From contig NZ_SLVP01000002.1 in the NCBI RefSeq assembly GCF_004345425.1, positions 248,001 to 312,000 of the forward strand: a DNA stretch of 64,000 nucleotides, read 5' to 3'. Position numbers and translations under genes: made by a program. Shown here piece by piece: positions 26,042 to 34,700 of this stretch. The notes under the pieces were generated by a model. It saw only the letters and a list, made by a program, of their open reading frames with translations, had not been told where the DNA came from and ran no database searches. The stretch is from Paenibacillus sp. BK033. Lineage in GTDB: Bacteria; Bacillota; Bacilli; Paenibacillales; Paenibacillaceae. Position 1 is the stretch's first letter. Every line of letters starts with the position of its first letter.

Positions 26042-26112
26042 ATAGTAACATGTTTGTTTATATTTGAAAACAAAAATATTTCGGGCATAAACAAATATAT
26101 TCAAAAACAAAA
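26042..26112 (-). promoter_or_regulatory. rhaEW promoter with repeated AAACAAA motifs
   Basis: TTTTCA (26070-26065) and TACTAT (26047-26042) with 17 bases between them form a likely promoter on the minus strand. AAACAAA/T-type motifs occur in one orientation at 26067-26076, 26089-26096 and 26103-26112, with an inverted copy (TTTGTTT) at 26053-26059. They bracket the promoter and are candidate sites for a rhamnose regulator, which is not encoded next to them unless it is the AraC protein at 28228. Confidence 0.5.
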
Positions 26113-26132
26113 GAGCGGGACAGCTCCCGCTC
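26107..26132 (-). terminator. Terminator of the oxidoreductase/isomerase pair
   Basis: GAGCGGGA-GCTG-TCCCGCTC on the minus strand (26132-26113) followed by TTTTGTTTTTG. It lies 19 bases past the Gfo/Idh stop codon. Confidence 0.9.
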
Positions 26133-26150
26133 CCCGCTCCTTGCAATCCG

Positions 26151-27203
26151 CTACCTTTGAATAAAATCCTCAATCGTTACTTTTTGCCCGGTCCGCGCGC
26201 TTTCCAGTGCCGCATTAACCATAGCCATGCTGTATTGGTTATCCCGGCTGTCGGTTTCCGCCCTGCGGTTTTCCTGAAGAGAAAGGAACATTTCGTCCAG
26301 ACAGCCCGGATGCCCGGTTCTTTCCGAATGGGCATCCATGACTCCAGAATCGGCGTCTATCCTCACAAACGACTTGATGAATTTCCCATCCTGCGGTTCC
26401 GGCGCGACGACTTCCGCATACGGCGCATCATGCCCATTCCATATCGCCGTACCCTTCTCGCCGGTGATTCTCCAGTCCGCTTCCCAAGACGTATTCGCGC
26501 CTTCCGCACACCAGGAACCCCGGTAATTGAACACCGAGCCGTCCGACATTTCGAAGATGCAGACAGCGGCGGCTGCCCCTTCGTACCAAGAGCCCGGCGG
26601 GTTAAATTCATGGCAATAAACCGACACCGGGTCCGCTCCCAGTATAAGGCGGGCTTGGTCAAACGTATGGATCGCCATATCCAGCAGCAGCGGGCTTGCC
26701 ATCGTTTCCCGGAATCCGCCGAAATGCGGCCCCAGGAAGAAATCCGCGTTCACGAATCCCGGCTTGCCAATCGTACCCGTTTCCAGCAGATGCCGCAGCG
26801 CGCGAATCCGGGGATCAAACCGCCTGTTCTGCATGACGGCATGGGATTTTCCCGTCTCCTCCGCAATCCGGATCAGATCCTTGCATTCCTCCGCCGTTTC
26901 CGCGAGCGGCTTCTCCCCAAAGATGTTGCAGCCAAGCTGCATGGCCGTGCTTGCGATTCGGTGATGGCTTGCCGGTATCGTCACGTCAAAGACGAGATTA
27001 GCGCCGGTCTGCTGAATAGCCTCTGCAAGATCGGTAAAGGTAGGGCAGCTCAGGCTCTTCTTCTCCCTCATTTTCTCGGCAAACTCCTGCTTAATATCGA
27101 CTAAAGCTACAATCTCGGTATCATCGCGCTCGATGGCCGTATCGATCCAGATGTTCGACATGCCTCCGCAGCCCGCTACTACAACTTTATACGTTGCGCT
27201 CAT
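26151..27203 (-). CDS. Gfo/Idh/MocA-family sugar oxidoreductase
   Basis: 350 residues. N-terminal Rossmann NAD(P) domain with VVVAGCGGMSNIW, the family's 'GCNIFGEKPLAETAEECKDLIRIAEE' with the catalytic EKP Lys (about 95-97), then the beta-sheet domain with 'DMAIHTFDQARLILG', where the Asp-x3-His pair is typical. Substrate unknown; it could oxidise a rhamnose or uronate derivative. ATG 27203 is preferred, as GGGAG lies 9 bases before it. It sits 13 bases after the TIM-barrel isomerase gene, a pairing common in sugar catabolism. Confidence 0.88.
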   Translation of the reverse strand: MSATYKVVVAGCGGMSNIWIDTAIERDDTEIVALVDIKQEFAEKMREKKSLSCPTFTDLAEAIQQTGANLVFDVTIPASHHRIASTAMQLGCNIFGEKPLAETAEECKDLIRIAEETGKSHAVMQNRRFDPRIRALRHLLETGTIGKPGFVNADFFLGPHFGGFRETMASPLLLDMAIHTFDQARLILGADPVSVYCHEFNPPGSWYEGAAAAVCIFEMSDGSVFNYRGSWCAEGANTSWEADWRITGEKGTAIWNGHDAPYAEVVAPEPQDGKFIKSFVRIDADSGVMDAHSERTGHPGCLDEMFLSLQENRRAETDSRDNQYSMAMVNAALESARTGQKVTIEDFIQR

Positions 27204-27216
27204 TCGCATGCACTCC

Positions 27217-28104
27217 CTATTTCGGATTCGGCACAAACTGTCCGCCGCGGCATTGCTTCAAATAATTTAAGGCATGGACTTGTCCCGTCATTTCCAGCTC
27301 GTCGCGGTAAACCGGATCATGCCAGCCTTCGATATCGATCGTTCCTTGATAGCCTGCTTGTCTGAGTATCGTAATGATATCGGTCCAGTTCGTATCGCCA
27401 AAGCCCGGCGTCCGGTGCCAGACGAACGGTTTTGGACCATGAATGCCGTATTCCTTTACGATATCCCATGCGATGGTTGCGTCCTTGCCATGGACGTGGA
27501 ACACTTTGTCCACCCATTTGCGTAGCTGCGGAATCGGATCGATCAGCGAGACCATCTGATGGCATGGCTCCCACTGCAGACCGATATTGTCGGACGGAAT
27601 CGCGTTAAACATCATTTCCCAAGCCGTCGGGTTATGCGCGATGTTCCAATCTCCGGTCTCCCAAGTGCCGCCCATATCGCAATTCTCGAACGCAATTCGG
27701 ACTCCCTTATCCGCCGCCCGCTTGCCCAGTTCTCCGAACACCTCCGCGTACCGCGGAATAGAGCTGGCAATCGACTCGCCGGTCAATCGCCCGGTAAAGC
27801 CGGACACGATGTCCGTCCCGAACAAATGCGCATGATCGATCAGCCTTTCCCAGCTGGCAAGGGTATCCGCGTTATTACCCGCACCGGTCAACGGATTGCC
27901 AAAGATGCCAACCGTCGATATAATGAAACCGTATTCATCCGACAGCTCGCGAACCCGCTTCGCCGTCTCAACCAGATCCGTGCCGCCCGTTGTTTGCCAG
28001 AACGTCAAGCTATACGATTCGAAGCCGTGAGGAGCAATCTGAGGAATAACGCGTACCGCGTCGCCTCCGCCAACCAATGTTCCGATCCGAAGTATGTTCG
28101 TCAT
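27217..28104 (-). CDS. Sugar phosphate isomerase/epimerase (AP_endonuc_2 TIM barrel)
   Basis: 295 residues from ATG 28104 (AGGAGTGG about 10 bases upstream). A xylose-isomerase-like TIM barrel: 'GIFGNPLTGAGNN', a 'RIAFENCDMGGTWETGDWNIAHNP' strand with the metal-binding Glu, 'IGLQWEPCHQMV', 'VFHVHGKDATIAW' and 'GTIDIEGWHDP'. These carry the usual Glu/Asp/His metal ligands. Substrate unknown. First gene of a two-gene operon with the oxidoreductase, divergent from an AraC regulator that probably controls it. Confidence 0.85.
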   Translation of the reverse strand: MTNILRIGTLVGGGDAVRVIPQIAPHGFESYSLTFWQTTGGTDLVETAKRVRELSDEYGFIISTVGIFGNPLTGAGNNADTLASWERLIDHAHLFGTDIVSGFTGRLTGESIASSIPRYAEVFGELGKRAADKGVRIAFENCDMGGTWETGDWNIAHNPTAWEMMFNAIPSDNIGLQWEPCHQMVSLIDPIPQLRKWVDKVFHVHGKDATIAWDIVKEYGIHGPKPFVWHRTPGFGDTNWTDIITILRQAGYQGTIDIEGWHDPVYRDELEMTGQVHALNYLKQCRGGQFVPNPK

Positions 28105-28150
28105 ATCATTACCACTCCTATTTTGGTGGATTAATTTTGAATGCACCCTC

Positions 28151-28185
28151 AGTATAGCGCGGGAAAATGGACGATTCTCGACCAT
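28151..28185 (-). promoter_or_regulatory. Divergent control region: -10 box and near-palindrome
   Basis: On the minus strand TATACT (28156-28151) is a good -10 box for the isomerase gene with a poor -35 box. At 28167-28185 the near-palindrome ATGGACGA-TTC-TCGACCAT covers the -35 region. A weak -35 overlapped by a binding site is what an AraC-type activator would need; the divergent AraC gene starts at 28228. Confidence 0.45.
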
Positions 28186-28227
28186 TCTTGTGTTTTACTA
28201 GTCCTATATTGTGGAGTTGAGTCTTTC

Positions 28228-29157
28228 ATGAGTTATCCGAAGGAACTGCGCGAGAATACTCGCATAGACGAGAAAATGCACCCGGTTCAATTTTTTTCGA
28301 ACCGCGCTCTTCAGAAGAAGCCGGGCGAGCTGATTCTCTATTTGCATTGGCATGAGCATTTCGAAATTATCGTCATGCAGCAAGGCAGTGCCGTCTTTCA
28401 TATCGACAGCGAATCGTACGAGGCATATCCGGGGGATGTTTTATTTGTGCCGGCCGGTGCGCTTCATGTCGGCTACAGTCTATGCGAAGGGGATATCTCG
28501 TATCTGGCTATCGTCTATAACAGCTCCCTCTTCCAGAATTGGATGCAGGATTCCCTTCATACGAAATATGTTCTGCCTTATTTGGAGGGCCGCGTTCAGC
28601 TCCCGGTCAAGCCAACTCTGCTCGATCCGTCCTGCGCGGACAATTATTACTTGCTGGAGCAGGCCAATTCGGAGTTTAAGGCGAAGCAGCCCGCTTATCA
28701 GCTGATGGTGAAGTCCCAGCTTCATATGCTGCTCACATTGCTGTCCCGCAAATTTCTTCCGCAGCAGCTTCCGGAGCAGGCGACCAATCGATACGTGCAT
28801 AACCGCGAACAGTTCAAGGCATTAATCGAGTACATAGAAGCCAGCTTTGCGGACAAGCAGACGGTCGCCGATGCGGCAAAACGGATGAACCTGAACGTCC
28901 ATCATTTCTGCAAAATGTTCAAAAAGCTGACCGGCCGCACCTTTATCGACTACGTCAATGTATGCCGGGTAAATGAAGCGGAGCGGTTGCTGCTCGCCGG
29001 CGAACTTTCCATTACCGAGATAGCGGGCCGCGTCGGCTGCGACAACTCCAATTATTTTACGAAGATGTACAAGAAGTACAAAGGCGTTGCCCCTTCCCAG
29101 CTTAGAAAACAGCTGTCCGACGCAAACAAAATCCCCTTAAGCGTGCCAATCGCCTAA
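28228..29157 (+). CDS. AraC-family regulator with cupin sensor domain
   Basis: 309 residues from ATG 28228. N-terminal cupin/AraC_binding domain (LHWHEHFEIIVMQQGSAVF, YPGDVLFVPAGALHVG) and two C-terminal AraC helix-turn-helix motifs (QTVADAAKRMNLNVHHFCKMFKKLTG and LSITEIAGRVGCDNSNYFTKMYKKYKG-VAPSQLR). The His-rich cupin suggests it senses a sugar directly. It is divergent from the isomerase/oxidoreductase operon, with the rhamnose genes beyond, and is the nearest candidate regulator for all of them. The ribosome binding site (GGAG) is 12 bases from the ATG, rather far. Confidence 0.9.
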   Translation: MSYPKELRENTRIDEKMHPVQFFSNRALQKKPGELILYLHWHEHFEIIVMQQGSAVFHIDSESYEAYPGDVLFVPAGALHVGYSLCEGDISYLAIVYNSSLFQNWMQDSLHTKYVLPYLEGRVQLPVKPTLLDPSCADNYYLLEQANSEFKAKQPAYQLMVKSQLHMLLTLLSRKFLPQQLPEQATNRYVHNREQFKALIEYIEASFADKQTVADAAKRMNLNVHHFCKMFKKLTGRTFIDYVNVCRVNEAERLLLAGELSITEIAGRVGCDNSNYFTKMYKKYKGVAPSQLRKQLSDANKIPLSVPIA

Positions 29158-29165
29158 GGGGATTT
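29129..29165. terminator. Terminator hairpin overlapping the AraC stop codon
   Basis: AAATCCCCTTA (29129-29139) pairs with TAAGGGGATTT (29155-29165); the TAA stop of the AraC gene (29155-29157) is part of the right arm. On the minus strand the hairpin is followed by TTTTGTTT-like sequence, so it can serve the convergent esterase gene as well. Confidence 0.75.
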
Positions 29166-29173
29166 CCATCGGG

Positions 29174-29821
29174 TTAATGAATGGCAAACGGGCTGTTTTG
29201 CACCGCCTTCAGCCACTCGGATGCCATTAAATAATGGCCGGCCGCCGTTGGATGCACGCCGTCAAACAGCCAATAATCAGGCTCAGCTTTTTCCGCCGCT
29301 TGATCGAAAGCCTGCTGGAAGGGCACAAATACCGCCTGATACTCTTCGGCTAATTGCTTCACAACCTCGCTCTGCCTTTCTACTCTATCGCGCCAGCCGT
29401 TCCACTCCCGGGCGGTTACGCCTGTCCGCAGCACGAACGGTTCGCATAGAACAAGCCCGGTATGCGGCAATACTTCCTTCGTCTCCTCCAGCAGAACGCG
29501 GTAAGCCCGCTCGAAACGGTCCGTTGCGCCGCTAGGCAGCTTGTCCATGATGCGCCATGTATCGTTCACCCCGATCAAGATGCTGAGCAGGTCCGGCTTA
29601 AGCGCAATCGCATCTTCATTCCAGCGCGCATACAGATCGGATACCCGGTTCCCGCTAATGCCCCGGTTAATGAATTGATGACCGGCCTCCGCTTGCTCGC
29701 AGCCCAGCCGACCGGCGATATGATACGCGTACCCTTGCCCGAGCAGCTGGCCCGCATACCCGTCCCTAGAACGTCCGCAGTCCGTGATGGAATCGCCTTG
29801 GAACAAAATCACTTTCCCCAT
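29174..29821 (-). CDS. SGNH/GDSL-family hydrolase (possible rhamnogalacturonan acetylesterase)
   Basis: 215 residues with all SGNH blocks: ILFQGDSITDCGRSRDGY (block I, catalytic Ser), NRGISGNRVSDLYARW (Gly block), LLSILIGVNDTWR (Asn block), DGVHPTAAGHYLMA (Asp and His). No signal peptide, so it acts in the cytosol. Length and setting among rhamnose and uronate genes recall B. subtilis YesT/RhgT, which removes acetyl groups from rhamnogalacturonan fragments; other esterase roles are possible. GGAGGGG precedes ATG 29821; longer in-frame extensions lack such a site. Confidence 0.85.
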   Translation of the reverse strand: MGKVILFQGDSITDCGRSRDGYAGQLLGQGYAYHIAGRLGCEQAEAGHQFINRGISGNRVSDLYARWNEDAIALKPDLLSILIGVNDTWRIMDKLPSGATDRFERAYRVLLEETKEVLPHTGLVLCEPFVLRTGVTAREWNGWRDRVERQSEVVKQLAEEYQAVFVPFQQAFDQAAEKAEPDYWLFDGVHPTAAGHYLMASEWLKAVQNSPFAIH

Positions 29822-29883
29822 TCTAAAACTTCCCCTCCGCATATGAAGTAAATATAAAGCTTTCCCACCCATTTTATAGAAGA

Positions 29884-30621
29884 CTACGATCTTCTGTAAA
29901 TCATGGAAGCGGCCACGAGACCAACGCAAACTCCCGAGACAGGGGCAACAGCCAAAATACTGATAGCCGGCAGACCGCTGGCATTTAATTTCAATACCGT
30001 GAGCAGCACTACCCATAGAAACACAATCATCCAGTACAACCACTTTTGATAGGAAGGCACGGCAAAAATATCGTCATTCTTGGGGTTGCTTTTATACAGC
30101 CTGATAAGGATCGTTATCGTTATGGTTGACAATCCCAGCAGAGAGAAGCTGTACTGCAGCATTTTAAATAGAGGCAGCTTCAGAAAAACAATCCGGTTCA
30201 GAATATCCAAATGATGAACAAAATAACCCCTCTCATGCGTAAACCCGTCGACCAGGATATGCGTATAGAACCCGATAATCACGGATAGCAGATAGAAGAA
30301 GCACGCCTTAAAGCTTCCCACATCCCACCTGTCGATCAGATGATAGGCGCGTTTATCGAGATCAAACAACGACGGCAAATGGAGCGCAAGCGAGGATTTG
30401 ACCACATAATGAAACAAAAGTCCAAGAACGAGGCTGAGAGGAATAACCTGCAGGAACAAGCCCGCTGCCGTATGCCCGATGGACTGATATGGCTCGAGGC
30501 GCACAAAATACTCCATGTCCGGCCCCATGCTGCCCAGCACCAGGCCCGTGACGCTCAAAAATTTTCTATTTATCATTTTTAACGGATAAGCAAATATCGG
30601 ATGAGCTAACGTATAAGGCAT
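29884..30621 (-). CDS. DUF4184-family membrane protein
   Basis: 245 residues. It begins MPYTLAHPIFAYPLK, as DUF4184 proteins do, with conserved 'GLVLGSMGPDMEYFV' and His-containing 'IGHTAAGLF' and 'THILVDGFTHERGYFVHH' segments, which could bind metal. At least six hydrophobic segments. Related to the YdjM/membrane-bound metal-dependent hydrolase group, but the activity is unknown. GAAGGG lies just before ATG 30621. It stands alone, about 60 bases after the esterase gene's start region, and its codon use is somewhat A/T-richer than the sugar genes. Confidence 0.8.
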   Translation of the reverse strand: MPYTLAHPIFAYPLKMINRKFLSVTGLVLGSMGPDMEYFVRLEPYQSIGHTAAGLFLQVIPLSLVLGLLFHYVVKSSLALHLPSLFDLDKRAYHLIDRWDVGSFKACFFYLLSVIIGFYTHILVDGFTHERGYFVHHLDILNRIVFLKLPLFKMLQYSFSLLGLSTITITILIRLYKSNPKNDDIFAVPSYQKWLYWMIVFLWVVLLTVLKLNASGLPAISILAVAPVSGVCVGLVAASMIYRRS

Positions 30622-30733
30622 CCCTTCGGGCTCCAATCTATACTTTATTTCTAAAGGTTATAGACGAACGGAAAAGCAAAAGGTTACAAGATTTTCATAA
30701 ATTTAAAAAGACTGGTCATCCGCAAAAACTACG

Positions 30734-30767
30734 TGTATATTTATACAAGTAAATGTATTTATATTCT
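30734..30767. promoter_or_regulatory. Two ARG-box-like sites upstream of argC
   Basis: A perfect palindrome TGTATAT-TTATACA (30734-30747) is followed 20 bases on by a looser copy, TGTATTTATATTCT (30754-30767). Two tandem AT-rich TGnAT..ATnCA sites about two helix turns apart are how ArgR/AhrC operators look. GGAGG follows before the start codon. Confidence 0.45.
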
Positions 30768-30783
30768 TACTTGGAGGTTGCTT

Positions 30784-31737
30784 ATGACGCACACTATATT
30801 TGTGGATGGTCAAGAAGGGACAACTGGCCTCAAGCTGCTTGATTATTTGACCCGTTTTTCATCGATTGAAATTCTAAAAATTGATCCCGCGAAAAGAAAG
30901 GACCCCAAAGAACGGGAAAAACTACTTAATGATGCGGATCTCGCATTCCTCTGTCTTCCCGATTCGGCTGCCAAAGAATCCATCTCGCTTGTCAAAAATG
31001 ACAAGACGAAATTAATCAACGCAAGCTCATTATTCAGAACGGACAAAAACTGGGCATATGGGTTGCCGGAATTGAAACACCAGCGGGAACGGATAAAATC
31101 CTCATCGAGAATTTCCGTGCCAGGCTGCCATGCCACCGGCTTTATCCTCTCGGTTAGACCCTTAATAGAATCCGGTGTCCTTCAGAAGGACTATCCCGCT
31201 TCCTGTTATTCGATCTCGGGCTATACGGGGGCCGGAAAAAGCGGAATTGACGAATACGAGCATGCAGACTCAGCTTCCATCACTAAACTCCAGGTTCCGA
31301 GACCTTATTCTTTGCTGCATAAACATAAGCATTTACCCGAAATGGCCATGTTCTCAGGACTTGAGTATGAGCCATTATTCACCCCTATCAAAGCAAATTA
31401 CCCCCAAGGACTGGCAATGACGGTTCCGTTAACAGGAAGAAGCATGGCTAAAAAAGCATCCGCAAAAACAGTGCATGAAATATTGGCCGCCTATTACGAA
31501 TCGGAACGATTTGTTCAGGTCATGCCCTACGATTCGGAAGCCTATTTGGAGGACGGTCATTTTCTGATTGGCGAAGGCATGAACACGAACCGGCTAGAAA
31601 TTTTTGTTTTCGGACAGGACGATCATATTACGATTGTTTCGAGATACGATAATCTAGGCAAGGGAGCTTCGGGTGCTGCTATTCAAAATATGAATTTGAT
31701 GCTGGGATTTGACGAAGCGTCCGGTCTGATCCTCTAA
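30784..31737 (+). CDS. argC: N-acetyl-gamma-glutamyl-phosphate reductase, type 2
   Basis: 317 residues, the short type-2 form. N-terminus TIFVDGQEGTTGLKLLDYL is the type-2 NADP loop, the catalytic Cys is in ISVPGCHATGF (about residue 117), and the C-terminal half has the SGYTGAGKSG and HKHLPEMAMF His motifs. It reduces N-acetylglutamyl-phosphate to the semialdehyde in arginine synthesis. No other arg gene is near, and most Bacillales carry the longer type-1 ArgC in an arg operon, so this may be a second or acquired copy. ATG 30784 is set by GGAGG 6 bases upstream. Confidence 0.9.
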   Translation: MTHTIFVDGQEGTTGLKLLDYLTRFSSIEILKIDPAKRKDPKEREKLLNDADLAFLCLPDSAAKESISLVKNDKTKLINASSLFRTDKNWAYGLPELKHQRERIKSSSRISVPGCHATGFILSVRPLIESGVLQKDYPASCYSISGYTGAGKSGIDEYEHADSASITKLQVPRPYSLLHKHKHLPEMAMFSGLEYEPLFTPIKANYPQGLAMTVPLTGRSMAKKASAKTVHEILAAYYESERFVQVMPYDSEAYLEDGHFLIGEGMNTNRLEIFVFGQDDHITIVSRYDNLGKGASGAAIQNMNLMLGFDEASGLIL

Positions 31738-31745
31738 CAAAAAGA

Positions 31746-31772
31746 AGCCGGCTATCCATGGGATAGCCGGCT
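31746..31772. terminator. Bidirectional terminator between argC and the GH30 gene
   Basis: A 12-bp perfect stem (31746-31757 with 31761-31772) with a 3-base loop. On the minus strand it is followed by TCTTTTTG, so it mainly ends the GH30 transcript; it also lies 8 bases after the argC stop. Confidence 0.85.
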
Positions 31773-31782
31773 CTGCTGTTTA

Positions 31783-34700
31783 TTAAACTTGAACCGTTGA
31801 AATCAGTCTGTACAGGATCGTTGCCGCTTCCGCGCGCGTTGCCGTTTTATCCGGGTAATAGCAGCCTTCCGGCGTCCCTTTAATCAGTCCGGATTTCAGC
31901 GATAACGCCACCGCGTCGGCTGCCCAGGCTGCGATTTCGCTGCCATCCTTCAAGGCCGCAAGCTGATCTGCGCCGGCTGCTTGCGACTTGCCCGCAAAAG
32001 CAAGGGCATTAGCCGCGGTTACGGCAAGCTGCTGTCTTGTGATTTTGTCATTCGGACGAAACGTTCCGTCCGTAAAGCCTTGAATGATACCCGCTTCTGT
32101 TGCTGCCTCTACCGCGTCGGCATACCAGGCATTCGCGGTTACATCCTTAAAGCTGCTTGCCGGGCTGCCTGCTGTCAAGCCAAGAGTCCGCGTCAGCATC
32201 GCCACCCACTCCGCACGGGTTAACTGCTGCTCAGGAGCAAATCGATCGGCGGTTTCACCATGCAGAATGAAGCTCGAAGCAAGAGCGCTAATCTCTTTTT
32301 CAGCCCAATGCCCTTTCGTATCGGCAAACGATTTGTTTATTGCCAATACCGCGTAGACGCTGTTATGATTCGTGCGGATTACCGCGGTAACGTTACCGTT
32401 TGCATCGGTAACAAACGTTGTTGGCACCGGAGTTGCCGAGCCGTCCGAACCGATTACAACAGCTGCGGTTGGCTTCAAGGCGGGTTTGCCAAGCGGAATC
32501 GTACGGGTTACGTACTGCCTGCCAAAGCTCTTAACCTCCTGCCAATTCGAATGGCTGCCTGCCCATACGTTAAATTGAACGGGAGTTCCAACCAATGTAC
32601 CGTTTTGCTGCTGCAAAGCCAGCTCGCCTGCATGCTTAACGGCATCGGATACCGGACTGATTCCTACGCGAAGCTGTTGTTCGTTTGTTACGGAGATGCT
32701 AAGCAGGGCCTGCAGAGGAAGCTCATACGTTCCCAGACCGGTTTTGACGGTGATTGTTAACGCCTTGTTATTCTTCAAAAGCTCGGCAAGCGCAGAGACA
32801 GGGAATTCTGCATGCCGGTTGCTTTGCCCGTTCAGTTCAGTCAAATCGACTGTAATCGAGTGCGCTTTGCCCCCTTGAGCTGCGCTTGCCAGAATTACTG
32901 CGTCTACTTTTACAACAGACGACGACTCTCCGTCAGGAGCTGTTTCCGTAATTGCCGTAAACCCGCCGATGGTGGATCCGGTGCCGGAAGTCGTGACGAC
33001 TGGGCCGGTCGCTACTCCTCCGCCAGCGGATGGAGTCGTTGTTGAGCCGCCGCTTGTTACGTTCACGGTTGCTGTAGCCGTGAAGCCTCCGTCCTCCGTT
33101 GTAACGGTTATTTGAGCCGTACCGGTACCTTTTGCCGTTACCACGCCATCCGCTACCGATGCAACCGATGAATTACTGCTGCTCCAGTAAAGGTTATGGT
33201 TCTCCGCATTGTCCGGATGAATCGTTGCGGTGAGCGTGCCCGTCTTGGTGCTGGACAGATCGAGGGCAAGCTGAGCTTTATCCAGCGTTACGCCTGTTAC
33301 GCTTACGGTAGCATCCGGATAACGGTAGATTTCGAAATCGTCGATCGCCGCCCAGTTGCCGGCTTTCGCATCCGAGAAGACGCCGACTTGCAGCTTGCCG
33401 CTTGTTACCTCGATACGGTCGATCGCATACGCAGTATATACGCTGCCGCTTGCGCCTCTCATGTCTTTCGTCAGCTGCGGCGCGTTCTCGCCGTAGCCCG
33501 ATACCTCAAGCTGGAACTTGTTTTGTCCGCCGCCCGTCCTTACCCACACTTGAACTTTATACAAGCCGTTTGGAACGGCAAGCATCTGATAGTTCGATTG
33601 CTGGTAAGCCGAGCCGGACCAATGAGTCATTTTATATTTGCCGCGCGGGTTATCGTTGTCGATTGACGAAGCATTCGACTGCGTACCCGGATGCCACTCC
33701 TGCCATGGGGCAAGGGTAGGCTTGCCATCGCTGCCCGTTGTCTCGAAATCGAGATTGCTCTCCGGAAAAGGCACCGGAACGCTTGCTACCGTAGGCGTCT
33801 CGGTGACCGCATTGCTTGCCGCCGATTCGTTGCCAGCCTGGTCTACCGCTTTTACAGTAAAGCTATAAAGCGTGCCTGCCTTCAGGTTTGTCACCGTATA
33901 GACGGATGACGGAGCGGGATCAACCGATGCCCGTTTAAAGCCGTTGACATAAATGTTGTACTTCAGGAAATCGCTCTCGACGTTTGGCTCCCAAGCCAAT
34001 TTAACCTGTTCGATTCCAGGCTCCGCTGTAAGGCCAACCGGTGCCGACGGTGCTGCGGAATCCGAACCTGCCGCTGTAGTTGCGTTTGCGGAAGAGCTTG
34101 CCGCAGACTCGCCGTTTGCGTTAAATGCCGTAACGCGGTAGGAATAGAGCGTACTGCCTCGAAGACCTTGATCCGCATAACCGGTCGCCTCTCCGGCCGC
34201 GAGTCCAATCAGACGGTAATCCGGATATACCCCGTTTGCCGAGGTTTCCGAATCAGCGGTAGAGCGGTAGACTTTATAACCGTCCACATCCGGGACTTCT
34301 GTCCAGGACAGCTTGATATTATGACCGCCGTCCAGCTCTGCCTTGACGCCTTGAGGTGCCTCCGGAGCGTTCGTGCCTTGTGCGGCAGCTGGAGCTTTTG
34401 CAATAACCGGAATCAATTCCACGTCGTCAAATGCAGCCCATTCGCCGCCCTTATTGAGAGAATGGATACCCAGCTCCACTTGTCCGTTTGTCACCTGAAT
34501 TTCCGGAATAACGATTTGCGTCCACGACCCTACGTAAGCCGTTGTTGCCGCTGCCACGCTCAGATCGGCGCCGCCGTATTTCTTCGCTTCCAGGCTTACG
34601 TTCGTATCGCCGCCCTTCTGATACCAGACGGATGCTTTATACGTCCCGTTAGGAACCTTCACCGTGCGGTAAGTGGTCTGTTCATATGGCGTGCTGCCGC

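Noticed and set aside
26157..27104. 315-codon plus-strand frame opposite the Gfo/Idh gene
   Set aside because: Mirror frame of a well-supported oxidoreductase; Arg/Pro-rich composition.
28141..28227. Longer N-terminus of the AraC regulator from the ATG at 28141
   Set aside because: It would cover the divergent promoter and palindrome; the cupin domain begins normally from 28228.
30734..30767. Palindromes before argC as a T-box or a hairpin terminator
   Set aside because: They are AT-only stems without T-box motif or loop structure; protein-binding sites fit better.
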